From the NCBI GenBank assembly GCA_905221605.1, contig CAJNDS010002191.1, positions 253,710-317,709 of the forward strand: a stretch of DNA of 64,000 nt. The letters run 5' to 3'. Source of the stretch: Symbiodinium natans (lineage: Eukaryota > Sar > Dinophyceae > Suessiales > Symbiodiniaceae). Position numbers and translations under genes: made by a program. The notes beneath the pieces were generated by a model that worked only from the letters and a program-made list of their open reading frames with translations, did not search any database and had not been told where the DNA came from. This document shows positions 12,095 to 24,176 of the stretch, in pieces; the first letter of the stretch is position 1, and each line of letters opens with the position of its first letter.

Positions 12095-13754
12095 GGCTGC
12101 CCGATTCCAGAGGCTACCGAGGCTGCCCCGGCAGGCGGCTAGGCCCTAGTGACCCTAGTGACCCTAGTGACACAGGCGGGGCCACCGCCGCAGCCCTTTC
12201 TTCTCGAACCTCAACATCCGCGCATAAGGCCCCGAAACCCCTTCGGATCCCAGACAGACTGCACAGAGGCACAGATTGCATAAAAAGAGAGAGCACACAC
12301 GTAAGAGGGCATGCGAGCACCTTGAGACCACCTTAGCCTCTTTTTGATCACAGAGAAGGATTCTCCTCGAAAAAGGTGCGCGCACAGCGAAGAGGCCTCG
12401 GCCGCCTCACTTTTGGAGGTTCCGTGAGCCAGGAGCTGAGCCACTCAGCGAGCTGAGCGCGTGAGCGAGCTGCAGAAGTGTCTTGAAGAGAAAAGCTTTG
12501 ATTCTTTCCTCAAATCGAGCAGACTCTCCCCCCTTTGGGGAGAGAGCCCTTTGAGGACGCCGTCGCTCTTACAAAAGCCGGGAGACCGCTCTCACGCCGT
12601 CGCAACTTGTCTTGCAATTTGCTCATTTGCTCATTTGCTCTCTCACTGATCTCTCTTTTGAAACCGGTCTCCTTGGAACGTGACAGCGACAGGCGTTCTA
12701 CTCCTTCCTCAAACAGCCCTCGTTGTGGTGTTATGTCCTGTGCTTAGCACAGGACCCTTTCGCTGCGCTGCATTCCCGAGGATGTGCACAGCGACAGAGA
12801 GATTGCGGGGGGAGAGTCCTTTTTCTCTTTCCCTCTTTTTTTGTCCACCTCTGTCTCTTTTCCACGTCTCTTGTCCCTTTCACGCGCCTCCCTCCGAGAT
12901 CTCCTTTTCTCTCAAAACTTTTGGCCAATGGCGCAAATGGCAAGCGATGCAGCGCCAACAGCTGCCGAACCCTTTGCCCCCTACGGATCCCTACGAATCC
13001 CTACGGGGCCCCTACAGCGGGGGCCCCCTACGAAATTCTTTCTCTCTGCGGGGACTCGTACGGAGCGCCGCAGAAAGAAAATCTTGGCGAAATGGCCCCA
13101 GTCACAGTCACTGCCCAAGTCACTGCCCCAGTCACTGCCCTAGTCACTTCCAGTGAGACGCCGACAGCGCTGCTGCAAAGGCCTTTCAGAAGCGAAAAAC
13201 AGATAGCAGAGACTAGGGAAGAATCTGCGCATGCTTTGGGCTGTTTTCTTTCAATATTGTGCCAACAAAGCAACGTTTTAGTCCTCAGTTGGGGGTGAAC
13301 GCCCAGACCGTTGGCGACGAAAAACACAGCTGGCAGCACGAATCACGCATCAAGTATCATCGGGCATCAGGCATCGTTGCAGATTTTTTCCACTGAAGGA
13401 AGAAGATAAAAACGATTCTCACCCAGCGGAGGCCCTTACCGTACTGTTCTCAGCTGCTGCAGACGGACAAAAATGGGTCAGGGTGGTACCGAAGTTTGTT
13501 GCGAGTATCAACAATTCAATAAGTGGCCCTTTTTACTTTGCCTCACGAAAATATTTCCAAGACCGTTCCTGGGGAACTCTAAAGAACCCGTCGCGGAGAG
13601 TTTCTCGAAAGTCCAGCTTCCAAGGAACCTTCGAACATCTGCATAAATAGAAAAGTAATAGAAAAGTGCGCAGTGATGCTAACATAATTCATGGCGATTC
13701 AATGCGAAAGAAAACCAAGCGGAAGTCAGCTGCCGCGTTCTGAGGGATCAAGGA
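12095..13754. other. Upstream of ALY/REF-like gene; short tandems only
   Basis: Contains three copies of GACCCTAGT (12148-12172) and about four copies of a 12-base GTCACTGCCCCA unit (13100-13148). No domain was recognised in the frames of either strand, and no TATA box or spliced-leader relic is visible just upstream of the minus-strand gene. Confidence 0.5.
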
Positions 13755-14315
13755 GAAAGAGAGAGAGAGAGAGAGAGATCACACTCTCTCTCTCTCTCTC
13801 TGTTTCTCTCCTCTCTTTCTCTCTATCACTCTCTCTCTCTCTCTCTCAGTCTGTCGCTCTCTTTCTCGCTCTTTCTCTCCCTCTTTCTGTTCCTCTCTTC
13901 CTCTCCTTCTCTCCTTCTCTCTTTCTCTCTCTCTTTCTCTCTCTTTCTATCTCTTTCTCTCTCTTTCTCTCTCTTTCTCTCTCTTTCTCTCTCTTTCTCT
14001 TTCTTTCTCTCTCTTTCTCTCTCTTCCTCTCTCTTCCTCTCTTCCTCTCTCCTTCTCTCCTTCTCTCCTTCTCTCTCTTTTTCTCTTTTTTTCTCTTTTT
14101 TCTCTTTTTTTCTCTTTCTCTCTTTCTCTCTTTCTCTCATTCTCTCTTTCTCTCTTTCTCTCTCTCAGAGAGTGAGAGAGGGAGTGATGCCGAACTTTGT
14201 CTGGGCCTGCTTTGGGTTTGGGGTCCACAAAGAGCACAGTTGCTCCTTGTTTCTTTCTTCCTTCCTCACTTTCTATCTTTGTTTCTGTCTTTCGCTCTCT
14301 CTCTTTCTCTCTCTC

Positions 14316-14351
<36 letters not shown>

Positions 14352-14520
14352 ATCTCATCACTCATCTCATCTGTCATCTCTCTCATCTCTATTTCATCTC
14401 TCTTTCATCTCTCGTTCATCTCTCTTTCATCTCTCTTTCATCTCTCTCTCTCTCTCTCGCTCTCGCTCGCTTTCTCTCTCTCTCTCTCTCTCCCTACCTC
14501 CACGTCGTCTCTCCGTCATC
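13755..14520. repeat. CT-rich microsatellite block
   Basis: Short GA start (13756-13780), then about 700 bases of TCTCTTTC/CTCTCT, interrupted at 14165-14290 by ordinary sequence, with a TCTCATCTC variant at 14345-14440. The long Ser/Leu-rich frame on the plus strand is a by-product. Confidence 0.93.
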
Positions 14521-14584
14521 TCTCTGTCTTTTTTCAGCACACTTTGTAGGCATTTACCACGCAGCCAACAAGCACGTTGTAGCT

Positions 14585-15270
14585 AGTCACCACGCGGAAT
14601 CAGGAACACCTTGTACGTGTTCACCATTCACCGCCCCATAAGCAAACCTGGAATCAGGAACACTTTGTAGGTATTCTCCAACTTGGAATCAAGAAAACAA
14701 GGAACCTATTCAGCTATTCTTCAGCTATTCTCCGGTCTCGTCGGTGTTGCCGCAGCCAATCAGCCGATCAGCCAATCAACCGATCAGCCAATCAGCTGAT
14801 CGGCTGATCGGCTGATCGGCTGATCGGCGACCGCCTGGAATCCAAGTGTCACTTCTGCGCTTTTGACAAATTTGCATGCCGATAGCGGTACTGGACCGGA
14901 ATCACCTCTGCACTATCGTCCTTCTTTGCTTGCGGGGCACCTTCCTTTCCCTTCAACTGGCCCAACTGGCCAGACGCCAAATCAGGCAGCTGATCGGCTG
15001 ATTGGCGGACTGGCTGCTTGACAGTTTCACAACCAAGTTTGCGAGCACAATGCAATCGGCAAAACCCTGGAATCAGGAACACTTTGTACGTGTTCACACT
15101 CGGCCCCGATACGCAAAACCTGGAATCAAGAAAAACCGGCACCTCCCGACAAGCAAAACCCGGAATCGTGAACACGTTGTAGCTATAAATCACACGGGAT
15201 TAGGAACACTTTGCAGGCCCGACAAGCAAAACCTGAAATCAGGTGAAATCAGGAACACTTTGTAGAGGAG
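14585..15270. repeat. Dispersed 25-bp repeat, about eight copies
   Basis: A motif close to ACCTGGAATCAGGAACACTT, often followed by TGTACGTGTTCAC, occurs near 14598, 14647, 14682, 15068, 15117, 15159, 15197 and 15247. Spacing is irregular. It yields repeated KVFLIPGF words on the minus strand. Function unknown. Confidence 0.7.
14756..14834. repeat. Imperfect palindrome of AGCCGATC/GATCGGCT units
   Basis: The left arm has alternating CAGCCAATCAGCCGATCAGC units and the right arm is four perfect CTGATCGG units. The centre is the CAGCTG at about 14793-14798. The arms pair over about 38 bases with a few C/T mismatches, so a cruciform is possible. Confidence 0.8.
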
Positions 15271-15564
15271 CCATGAACAGGTTAAGCTGAAAGTGACGAC
15301 AGTCGGATGGCGCCACCCACAGGCCACAGGCCTCATGCTCGTGACGGTCTGCACTCTTGAGCCATGAAAAAACGAAACGAGCGTTGCTGCGACACGAGGA
15401 GCTATCTGAGGCCTCATCCTCGTGTGTCTGCACTTTCGAAGCAAAAAATGACCACGGTTAACTGTGCCCCAGAAAACTCCTCTCTGAAAACATTTCCCCG
15501 CTAAAGTCCGTGCACAACCGCAGCTCGATTCGCTGACCACCCGCGCGCTTTCTCGAAGACTTCT

Positions 15565-15592
15565 GGGGGGGGGGGGGGGGGGGGGGCGGGGG
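15565..15592. repeat. Poly-G run
   Basis: About 22 consecutive G bases followed by CGGGGG. A similar run is at 24367-24392. Confidence 0.95.
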
Positions 15593-16014
15593 ACGCGCTT
15601 TCTCGCTCTTTCGCTTTGTCGGTCATGCAAAAGTTGCGCGACAAACGCGTTATGCCAAGTGGAAACTCCAAGTAGAAACTCCCCCTCTGGAACCCTCTTC
15701 GGAAACCACTACTAGCCTTCGGGCAAATGTTGAAAAGCTCTTGAGAACTGGGCTACCGAAAGCAAAACACGAGACCAGAGAGAGAACAACCTCAAAAACA
15801 CACAACAAAAAAAACAAAGCAATCGAAAGGGCCAATACGAAACAAATGCGAGCTTCATACCATAGCTTCCGCAGAGTCCCGAAAAAATGCGTCTTCTTCT
15901 GCACCTTATCTGCCCTTTTTTTGGAGCTGTTGTTTTGGGTTCCGGTGTCCCAGTTCTCCCAAAAGTCCTGCAATTGTCTTTCGTGTACTGCTCTTTTTTG
16001 CTTCTTGGTTTTAG

Positions 16015-16340
16015 CCGTTTTAGTGCGACTTTGAATCCCCCGAGTGAGAGAGCAATCCATATGACTTCTTCCCACCTGGACGGTGCCCAATGGGTGGCCA
16101 TAGTCTAAAACGAAGCGGTCCTTTTCCACCTGTGTGAGAGCGACATCAAAAACGCTCAGCTCAAGTGGAAACAGAGGCCTTGCCGAACAATAGCACGACT
16201 CTTCCCGCATCACCTTCAGCCTGTGCACGGGAATCCGCTCTTTCCCCCACAAGCTCAAGGCACTCCAACTCTGCCTCAAGCTGGAAGTTTTTCGCAGAGG
16301 CCAGGCTGCAGCGGCCGTGGAAGTCCAGCGTTAGTGTTTT
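16015..16340 (-). CDS. Tubby-like protein, C-terminal exons (partial)
   Basis: Exon 16340-16179 encodes LDFHGRCSLASAKNFQLE and later VVLLFGK. After a 49-base GC...AG intron (16178-16130), exon 16129-16076 continues VEKDRFVLDYGHPLGTVQ. Joined, these match the Tubby C-terminal signature (NFxGRVTxASVKNFQL ... VxxFGKVxKDxFTMDYRYPL). A third piece, VIWIALSLGGFKVALKR (16065-16015), matches the closing (A)FAIxLSxFDxKLA segment but lies in another frame, separated by 10 extra bases (16075-16066). This is either a disrupting insertion or unexplained splicing. Tubby domains bind phosphoinositides; many TULPs act in ciliary trafficking, which would suit a flagellate. Exons for the N-terminal part of the domain were not found upstream (16341-17300). 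The gene may be intact with unseen exons or may be a fragment. Confidence 0.65.
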
Positions 16341-18210
16341 CTGCCTAGCCAGTACGCCAGTACTCTGCCGCTCATACCCACAATCTGGTCTGCTTCGCCC
16401 CCCCATGTGGGACCCCCCGAACCGCCTGTGGGCCGCGCGGTGTGCCAACGCGTTGGGCCGGCGGCCGAGGCCCAAGCAAGCGTTTGCTACAAAATTGTAC
16501 TTCTAACCGTTCTGGGTTCGTGGTATGAACAGCCAAGGGGGAAACACGGATTAGTGGGCCCCAAAACTTGCAAACCGCAGACTTATGGGCACCAGGGCTT
16601 GCGAGGGTCTGGAGGCCTGAAAAGGGCGGACTGAATTTATGTAGAGACCAAGGTTTGTGCTTACGTTAAAGGGTTTTGGATGTCTCACCAAACGTCCGCC
16701 CCCTGGTGTCCTGAAGAGGCAAACAGATTCCTGGGCAGATTCCTCAGTTCGGGTCAGAGGCCATTCTTGTCCCGAAGAGGTCTGGCCCAAAAAACGGGCC
16801 GGCATCGACCCTTTTAGGGTTTCAAAGCACTCGCGTGCAATCTTGGCCCTTGTAGAGCGTTCTAAAGGATTCCTGGTCACAGGCCCGGGTCCCTTCGTTT
16901 AGACACACATCAAAACTGTCAAAACTCAAATCTGCAGTCCCTGGTCGCTACACGGTTTTGTTTGAGCTTGTCTGACCTAGGCTCCCACTTCGCCGAGTGC
17001 GAGCGCTTCTCCTTTTCACAGGTTGCATATTGGTTGCATCAAGGCACGCAACCTGCTCAACCTGCTCGAAAGCTCTCAGAGATTCTTCGACGCCTCTGGA
17101 ACTTTCGTCTCCCATTTGTCTTGGTGAGAAGTCCAGGAACGTTGCACTTAGAAACCCCTTTCCTTGCATGTTCAAGAACTATGAGAGCCCCCTTTCAGCA
17201 CTGCGGGGGCATTTCCCCACTCATCCCGGAAGAGAATACAACGAAAACACCGTGAGAAAGCATAATAAACATACACCCCTCTCAATCTGACCCCGGTGAG
17301 ACTCAAAAAAAAACATCGAAGAGACTCAAACAAAAACGAGAAGTAGCTCCTAACAACGAAACAACGCACGTTCGAAGGTTAAGGGCCCCTGCTGAGGCGA
17401 GAGAGCTCCTCTCCCTCTCTCTCTCTCTCTCTCACTCTCACACTTAAACCTCTGAGCTTAAGAGAAGAAAAGATGGCACATTGGCAAAAATCATTTGGAT
17501 GGTGTGGATGTGAAGTGTAAAACAGATCCGAAGACAAAGAGATGCAAGGTTGTAACTCAGGCTTCTTGGCTTGCAGACGCTATCGGGGGAAACGCCTCTG
17601 ACGCAGGCCGCAGGCATATATAATCTCTGCCTACAAACTCACATGATGGCCAGCTCCTACTTCTGAGTATTCGCCTTGGCTTCCTGCCGAGAAGTGTTTG
17701 GAACACGGGATCCGGTATCTTTCACCCTAAACCAACCCTTCCCCCCATGCCAGATTTTGTGACGGACCCCCCCCTGCCCTGTGGGACTTTCTGGCATTTC
17801 TGGGACCCTCCCTGGGAACTTCCGGACCCCCCTCGGACCCCCCACACCGAAGTTACGGCACATGAGAAAACGTACCTGAAATTAAGGATCTACTTTGGGA
17901 GACTATGCCAGAAAACAATGACACCAGCGTCTGTAGAAATGCGTTGAAGCAACAATGTAAACCCAACACAAAACGATAAGCGCTCTTACAAAAAGCATGA
18001 CGACATGATCCTGAGGTCATGGGGAATGTTGGGGCTTAACGACACCAAGGAAAATAAGCTGCAAGATCGGCTGTTCCCCTTCCATCATCCATCTGGTTTG
18101 TTTGTTCGGAGGTTGTTGCTCCTGCACTGCAGCAGGTCCTCAACCTTTCTTGAGAAACTGCCCAGCTTTCCACCCTTCGCCGAGACAGCAGCCTCCGAAT
18201 TTCCATGGGC
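16341..18210. other. Intergenic or intronic, few signals
   Basis: Contains a CT run (17400-17440) and the repeat at 17690-17850. Upstream exons of the Tubby-like gene would be expected here on the minus strand, but I found no Tubby N-terminal motif (such as NFLGTxFxxYD). Confidence 0.4.
17690..17850. repeat. Dispersed repeat shared with 41127-41480
   Basis: CTGCCGAGAAG, TTTTGTGACG, a C run, CCCTGTGGGAC and TTCCGGACCCCCCT occur in this order both here and at 41131-41360. On the minus strand both read a GVRKF ... GGV ... K(I/F)W pattern. This looks like two divergent copies of one mobile or gene-derived repeat. Confidence 0.5.
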
Positions 18211-18214
18211 CAAG

Positions 18215-18900
18215 TGGTGATTCCTTAATTTCAGCTCCGTTCCTTACAAAAAAAGTAGAGCTGAAATTAAGGACTTTGCAGCTGGCATCAGGACTTGTGG
18301 CCATGCAACCCAGTTCCAGGAAGCCAAATTCCTTAACTTCAGTTCCTTCTTTTACAAAAAGGTTGGGCTGAAATTAAGGTCGTGGCCATGCAACCCAGTT
18401 CCTAGTTTCAGTTTCTTTTCTTCATGAAAGGGAACTGAAATTAAGGCATTTGGCAGTCACAAAAAATCTCCAAAATCCATGAGTTCTATGATGTTGGGCC
18501 GAAACGCGGTGCGCCACAAAACGTCGACATGCCGCATTTTGAGGAAAAGACTTTGGGTTTTTCCCGGCATGCCAAATTTCAGTTCCGCTTTTTTCAAAAA
18601 GAGTGAAGCTGAAATTAAGAACTGTGCTGCATGGCCACGATTCCTGATGCCAGATGCAAAGTCCTCAATTTCAGCTCCATGTTTTTGTTTAAAAAAGGAA
18701 CTGAAATGAAGGAATTTGGCTTCCTTAATTTCAGCTGGCCAAGTGGTGATTCCTTAATTTCGCTCCGTTTGTGTTTCATAAATAGAAGAAAGAGCTGAAA
18801 TTAAGGACTTTGCAGCTGGCATCAGGAATTGAGGCCATGCAGCCCTTTTCGTAATTTCAGTTTCACTTTTCTATATAGAAGCGGAGCTGCAATTTAGGAG
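18215..18900. repeat. Cluster of about eight fold-back (hairpin) repeats
   Basis: Units of about 50 bases begin CCTTAATTTCAGCTCC and end GAGCTGAAATTAAGG, so each can fold on itself with a 15-25-base loop (often CTTTTTT...AAAAAAG). Copies lie at about 18221-18274, 18329-18380, 18400-18446, 18577-18620, 18662-18712, 18751-18806 and 18850-18898, with a half copy at about 18720. Loops vary while stems are kept, as in MITE-like fold-back elements or structured RNA. Confidence 0.85.
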
Positions 18901-19863
18901 CCTGGCAGGTCTTCTTGGCAGCTGACTTTCGCGGTTGGCTGCCGTTGGCTGCCACAAGCCTTCACCACACCGTAAAATTGTGTTCTGACGCTGCAGGTTG
19001 CTACACGTCTGAAGCATTCAGGCGCAAAGACTTGCTGATGACAAGAAAACAAATCAAAGCAAAAGATAACAAAAGTTATTCTGACATTGCCCTGCGTTCT
19101 CGGCAGGCAGCTTGCACAGGTTTCAAAGGCTGCTGCCAATTTTTTTGAAGTTACATCATTGATATCAATCCAAAGTCTGAAGTCTGTCTGCACCCACGAG
19201 CTGAAAATCAGCCCTCTTGACCGAACCTTAATTGCAGAACGCTTTTTCTTGCAGTGAATATTGAAACTTCACACTTCTGAGCGGCGGCGGCGCAAAAGGC
19301 GAAACCTAAGAAAAGCTTGGCGTCGCACGCCTGCCAGTGCTGCTGAGGCAGAGCTGCACGCAACTTCCGCACGCTTATCATCCTTCAGAGCACCTTCAGC
19401 ATCATATGATATGCCCATGAGTTGCTCTCCTTTGTCTCCGGAGCCTCCCTGTGCATCTCCTCCCTGTGCTAAACGCACGCGTGTTGCACGAATGTATATC
19501 TTGTGTGTATTTTGTTCGCACACTTCATGAAGAAACATCCTTCACCCGCCTTGAACACAACATCAACAAGATTTTGACTTCAGCCGACAACACTACCACC
19601 AAAAGAACGTCAATGTTTCATTGAGCAGCTCCGGGCAGTTATGGTGCTCTCATCTCCCTGCGCGCTCGCACGCTCGTGCCCGCACTGTGTATCAAGCAGT
19701 CCTACCCCCGATGTACATTGCCTCCGGCCCCGCATGGCCCCGCATGGCTCCGCATGGCGCCTGGGGTTCCAGCGCGGCCTCCGGGTGGAAAGCACGCAGC
19801 CGCCAACCTCTGGCCCGCTGCACACGGAGCAAACCACCGAGCTGCGGCCGTCCTCTCTCCCCA

Positions 19864-19896
<33 letters not shown>

Positions 19897-20279
19897 CAAC
19901 AAAAGACAAACAACAACACATCTCGAGCGCAAGAGCCGCCACGAACGCCGCCATGAGCCCTCCTCTGTGAGCTCGGGAAGCTCGACATCCATGCCTTGAG
20001 CACTTTGAGCACTTTGAGCACTTTCGAGTCAAAGGCAGAAGGCAGCTAAAGAGCCCTCTCGTCGCTACCCCACTACCTCGCATGTCCCAATACACGGGGC
20101 GCACAGAAGGCATTCCCTTCCCCAACGCGCTCGGTGTAGTGTGACCTGAGAAGGTACTCAGTAGGGCAGGGATAAGCAAGAGACGGATGGGAGAGAGAGA
20201 GGGAGAAAGGGAGAAAGGAAGAAGTAAACAAGTAAGCGAATTAACTGAGCGAACGCACTACACGCCTTATTACTTTATT
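18901..20279. other. Unassigned region with (CA)n at 19865-19891
   Basis: A (CA)13-type microsatellite and a threefold GAGCACTTT tandem (19998-20025). Short frames without recognised domains. A minus-strand frame at 19269-19460 has reasonable composition and could be an exon, but nothing identifies it. Confidence 0.4.
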
Positions 20280-21175
20280 ACATGTGCTAACAGGGCAATG
20301 AATAGCGCGCCTTTTCGTATATCTAATGTGCACATTTACTTTTCCCCCTTTTAATGCTGTAGGTAAACGCCCCATCATAATATAACGTTTGTTGAGGGGC
20401 TGTTAACACAGCATGAAAGGGCCCTTTTATGTATGATATACGGGGCTCTTTCTGTTATCTTTTGCCCCGATATTACTATTGTTACGTAGAGAATGCAATG
20501 AACTCATTTACAAACGAAGTGAATACATGAGCAAAGCGCGTGAAATTAGTGAATACATGAACGAATTATGCGCCCTTACAAAATATAGTAAATTAGGGCG
20601 CCAACAGGACACAAAATAGTAAGGCCGTTTTAATTTACTGTGTAATTGGGGTTCTCTTTGCGCTCTCCCTTCTCTCATTTCATATTGCGCGAGCGCAGAG
20701 AACCCCCACATTATAAGTATAATCGATTACTATGATGGGGGCCATTATTAGGTATAATTATTGCAAGGCCCCCGCATATATTGATACTAATTCTTCTGCG
20801 TCCTGAGGATATTAAGGCAGCAATGCGAATACTTTTTGGTAAGGAGAAAAACAGGAAACTGTATTCACTTTCTTTTCACACATTTTATTCATTCCGGCGT
20901 TCATTCTTTGATTTCATGCGGACGCAGTGAGTGGTGCGATGTGAATGAGTTTACCGTTCATATCTTTTTGACGCACTCATACTGTACCCGCCCGAGAGAT
21001 AAAACGATAGAGCGCAAAAGACCAATAGAAGTGCTGGGAGGGCGGTGAATACGAAGTCAACAAGAAGATAACGTAAACAGAACTATTCACTTATAAATGG
21101 GGCCTTCATGTTGACAATTTTCGTACTGGCCCCTTAATATGACAATTTTCGTACTGGCCCCTTAATATGAAACGG
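20280..21175. repeat. AT-rich region with 28-bp direct repeat
   Basis: AT-rich DNA resembling the blocks at 2.1 and 40.4 kb. Two perfect 28-base copies (21113-21140, 21141-21168) contain TTTTCGTACTGGCCCC. No gene is supported. Confidence 0.6.
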
Positions 21176-21239
21176 GAGAGCCTGGTGCAGCCATGGAGAC
21201 AAGTGGTATGTTGTTGTGAGACTGGGATGTCTTGTCTTG

Positions 21240-21780
21240 TGCGGCTTGTGCGAGTAGGGAGGCTCGTTTAAGGCTTTGAGAATTCTGGATCTGAGCGCGG
21301 CATCTGCCAGTGCATCAGGAGCCCCGCATGCGGCAAAGTTCACGCGTGCCACACTGGCGAGCACCTGGCACTCCGAAACAAACATGTAGGTTCTGCAAGT
21401 AATGTGAGTCAGTGAGTCATGTAAGTTCTGCAAGTTATGTAAAGCTCAAGTTGAAACCTGCACTTGTGCTTTCCTTTGTCTCGGCCCTTGTCTCGACCCC
21501 TCTCCGCTCGCCTCTGGCTTCACATTGCTCGCACCTCGCGTGCTGAGCACAAAAGCACCGCGGGAAAATCTGCGAGTTCTACGAGTTCTCCAGGTGTTCT
21601 CCTTAACTTTCCCCTCCTGGTACTGGTGAGCAGCCAGGAGTCCAGCCTCAAGGGCTGAATCGCAAAAGGAGAGAACACACTCCTACCCTTGAATCTGCAA
21701 ATACCCTCGCGGCCGCAACAACATCAACAACACTACTACCGCAATTTGGGACCGGCACTTGGGACTGCAGCGCAGCAGGA
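21240..21780 (-). CDS. Possible exons of an unknown helical-repeat protein
   Basis: Minus-strand segments with protein-like composition: about 21390-21270 (FVSECQVLASVARVNFA, then ALADAALRSRILKAL) and about 21775-21690 (AALQSQVPVPN, VVDVVAAARVFADSR). The Leu/Ala-rich helical pattern recalls organellar OPR/FASTK-type repeat proteins common in dinoflagellates. This is impression only: no domain is certain, the segments are not in one frame, and splice sites are not proven. Confidence 0.2.
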
Positions 21781-22059
21781 AGGCCGCGCCAGACACGGCG
21801 CCCACAGCCGCCTTGCCCTGAGACAAAAAGAGAGTAACTGAGCAACAGGACATGCAATTTACCCAAAAAAGCAAAAGATCTGTGTTGGACGTTTTCCCCG
21901 CACATTTTGGACCGACATGTCTGGTCGACAGGCAGATCTCTGTTGCTGCGTGCGCCTCTTCTTCTTTGGGGATGAAAATGTCGAAGCCAAGGCCTAACAA
22001 AGAAGCGAGCCCGAGCAATGGCGAGCAAGGGCCCAAGCTTGGCAGAGACCGTGACCATA

Positions 22060-24050
22060 CAGCTGTATCAAGTTGCACAGATCACGCTTTCAATACGTGG
22101 AACATATGGCCGACATCGACGTATGCAAGCGACTGCCGACCACTTTTCTTGAACCATGAAAAAAGAAGTGCAAACAATCTACGTGATAACCGCTCACAGC
22201 TCCATTGCTGTCGGCTTTTGCTGGTTGATTGACCAGCCCACGGCAATGCTGGTTAGCTGCGGCCGCCAAGACGCGGACTGGGGGGTGATACAGCCCCCAA
22301 CAGCCCCCTTCTGACACCACGATGCCACACGAGGTGCAGCAGCGCCAGCCCGGCAGCTGCCCAGCAGGCCAAGAGGAACATGCCTAACATGCCCCAACCT
22401 CTGCAACACGGCAATCTGGCGTCTGCTGGTCGCTTCCATTGAACGAAGCGACAGGAGCACTTGCTTGCTGCGAAAGCCTGGCATCATGCTGGGATGAACC
22501 TGAGGGAGGATCGGCGCGTAAGCGGGGAGGGAACTCGGGAGAAAAAACGCCGCGGAAGGTCCGAGGCACCTTCGTGGCTCGCGCGAATGGCGCAACGCTA
22601 TCCGAACTGGCACAAGGGCGACACTCAACAACCTAACTACCCTGTCTGCCTCAGCGTGCAGCAAGGTCAGGTTTTTGCCCCAATGACGGCTGCAGGGGGC
22701 GGGCACATGCTCGACTACACTGGCTGCAATACGAGCCGTGGGCACGACCCCTACTTTGCGCAGCCCTGGAACCTACAAAACGAGGCTAAAAGGGGTTCTA
22801 CACGGCAACGCTGTGCCTTAAAGGGTTTGCCGACCTTTTCGTAGCAAATCATCCGGAGCAGGCCGACACTCTCGGCATGCCGCAGATGTTTCCTTTCAAA
22901 GCCGCCTCCTTCCCCCCCGCCCCCTGAACTTCCCGCCCCCAACATCGGTGCATTGGGCCAGGCCGAGGCGGGTCGCGTAGCGTTAAAATAAGCAGTTTGT
23001 TAAAGTGCTCTGTGGGTGGTCTTGAGGTGTTCTTCCGAATCACCGGGAGGCTCAGGCTCGCAGGCGGAAGGTCAACAAAAAAGGCCGGACATCATGAGAT
23101 TGAAGAAAACGGGCGTTGGGAAAGATGACATTAAACGACCTAGAACTGTCAGACCTATGCTTTTCGAGGAGTGGGAGAGTCGGAGGCCTCGCCTTCAACC
23201 GGCAGGGCCACGAGCAGAGTCTTGCCATCCTTCACCAAGCTGAATTGCCTGCGGCTTGCTGCGGCTTGCTGCGGCTGGCACAAAATTTGCGAAGCTGGTG
23301 ACCGCACACATGATCCGTAATGGCAGCCTCTCTTGACAAAGGACACTAAGTCGCTGATCCTTCTCCTGAAGGCGAAAACTGCGCAAAGTGCATGGTGGCT
23401 CTACATGGTTTGCTCATGCGCTCTCTTGACCGAAAGAGCTCTTTTGCTCTTTTCTCTCGCCGAACACGAGATTACCCCTTGGCCAAACACAGCCTCTAAA
23501 TTTTTCGAACGTCAAAACTCTTGAAGCCAGTTTGAAGCGAATCGAAGCGAAGAAAGAAGGAAGCTTGGCCTGCCCAACATTTCGGCAACATTTCGCACAT
23601 CCCCCAACATCTTGTAGGTATGGAATGGCCGATCTGCTCGACACCCCTTGCATAGGGGAAGCTATTCGCGAGATTCGCAAAATCTCGCCGCAGATGTCTA
23701 CAAGGTGAACCTGCCCATTCGTCCCGTGGAATTCTTGGTTTCGCGAACCTTCTCTCGTTCTTTGCTCTTTGCTCTCTTTCTTTGCTCTGAAAGCTCTTAC
23801 TCAAAAACTCTTTCTTCTGCTCCTTTTGCCCCGCCTCGCGTCGCGGGGCCTCAACGAAGTTGGAGGCCAGGCCAGGGCCGCGGCCCTCGCGCAGCAATCT
23901 CTCTTTTGAGCAAAAGGCGCACTTTTCAGTGTGGACAAAGAAATACAAAGACAGAAAAGAGGCACAAGCGCGACTTGACAAAAGAGTCTCCGCGCCTGCT
24001 CCAGGATGTCCGCGAGATCGAAGCCCAAGCATCCTCTCCCCCCAAAACTC
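22060..24050. other. Intergenic, nothing recognised
   Basis: Short overlapping frames on both strands without motifs. A threefold TGCGGCTTGC-like tandem is at about 23250-23277. Confidence 0.4.
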
Positions 24051-24176
24051 AGAGAAAGAGTTCAAAACTTCGAAACCTTTTGAGAGAAGAGATTTAGAGA
24101 CTTATAGAGAGACAGAGAAAGAGTTCAAAACTTCGAAACCTTTTGAGAGAAGAGATTTAGAGACTTATAGAGAGAA
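24051..24176. repeat. 63-bp direct tandem repeat, two copies
   Basis: 24051-24113 and 24114-24176 are identical except for the last base. The unit has the sense AGAGAAAGAGTTCAAAACTT ... AGACTTATAGAGAGA and is a multiple of three. Confidence 0.95.

Noticed and set aside
15340-15370. CATGGCTCAAG-type matches to the spliced leader (also at 25566)
   Set aside because: Only 8-9 bases match, a length expected by chance a few times in 64 kb.
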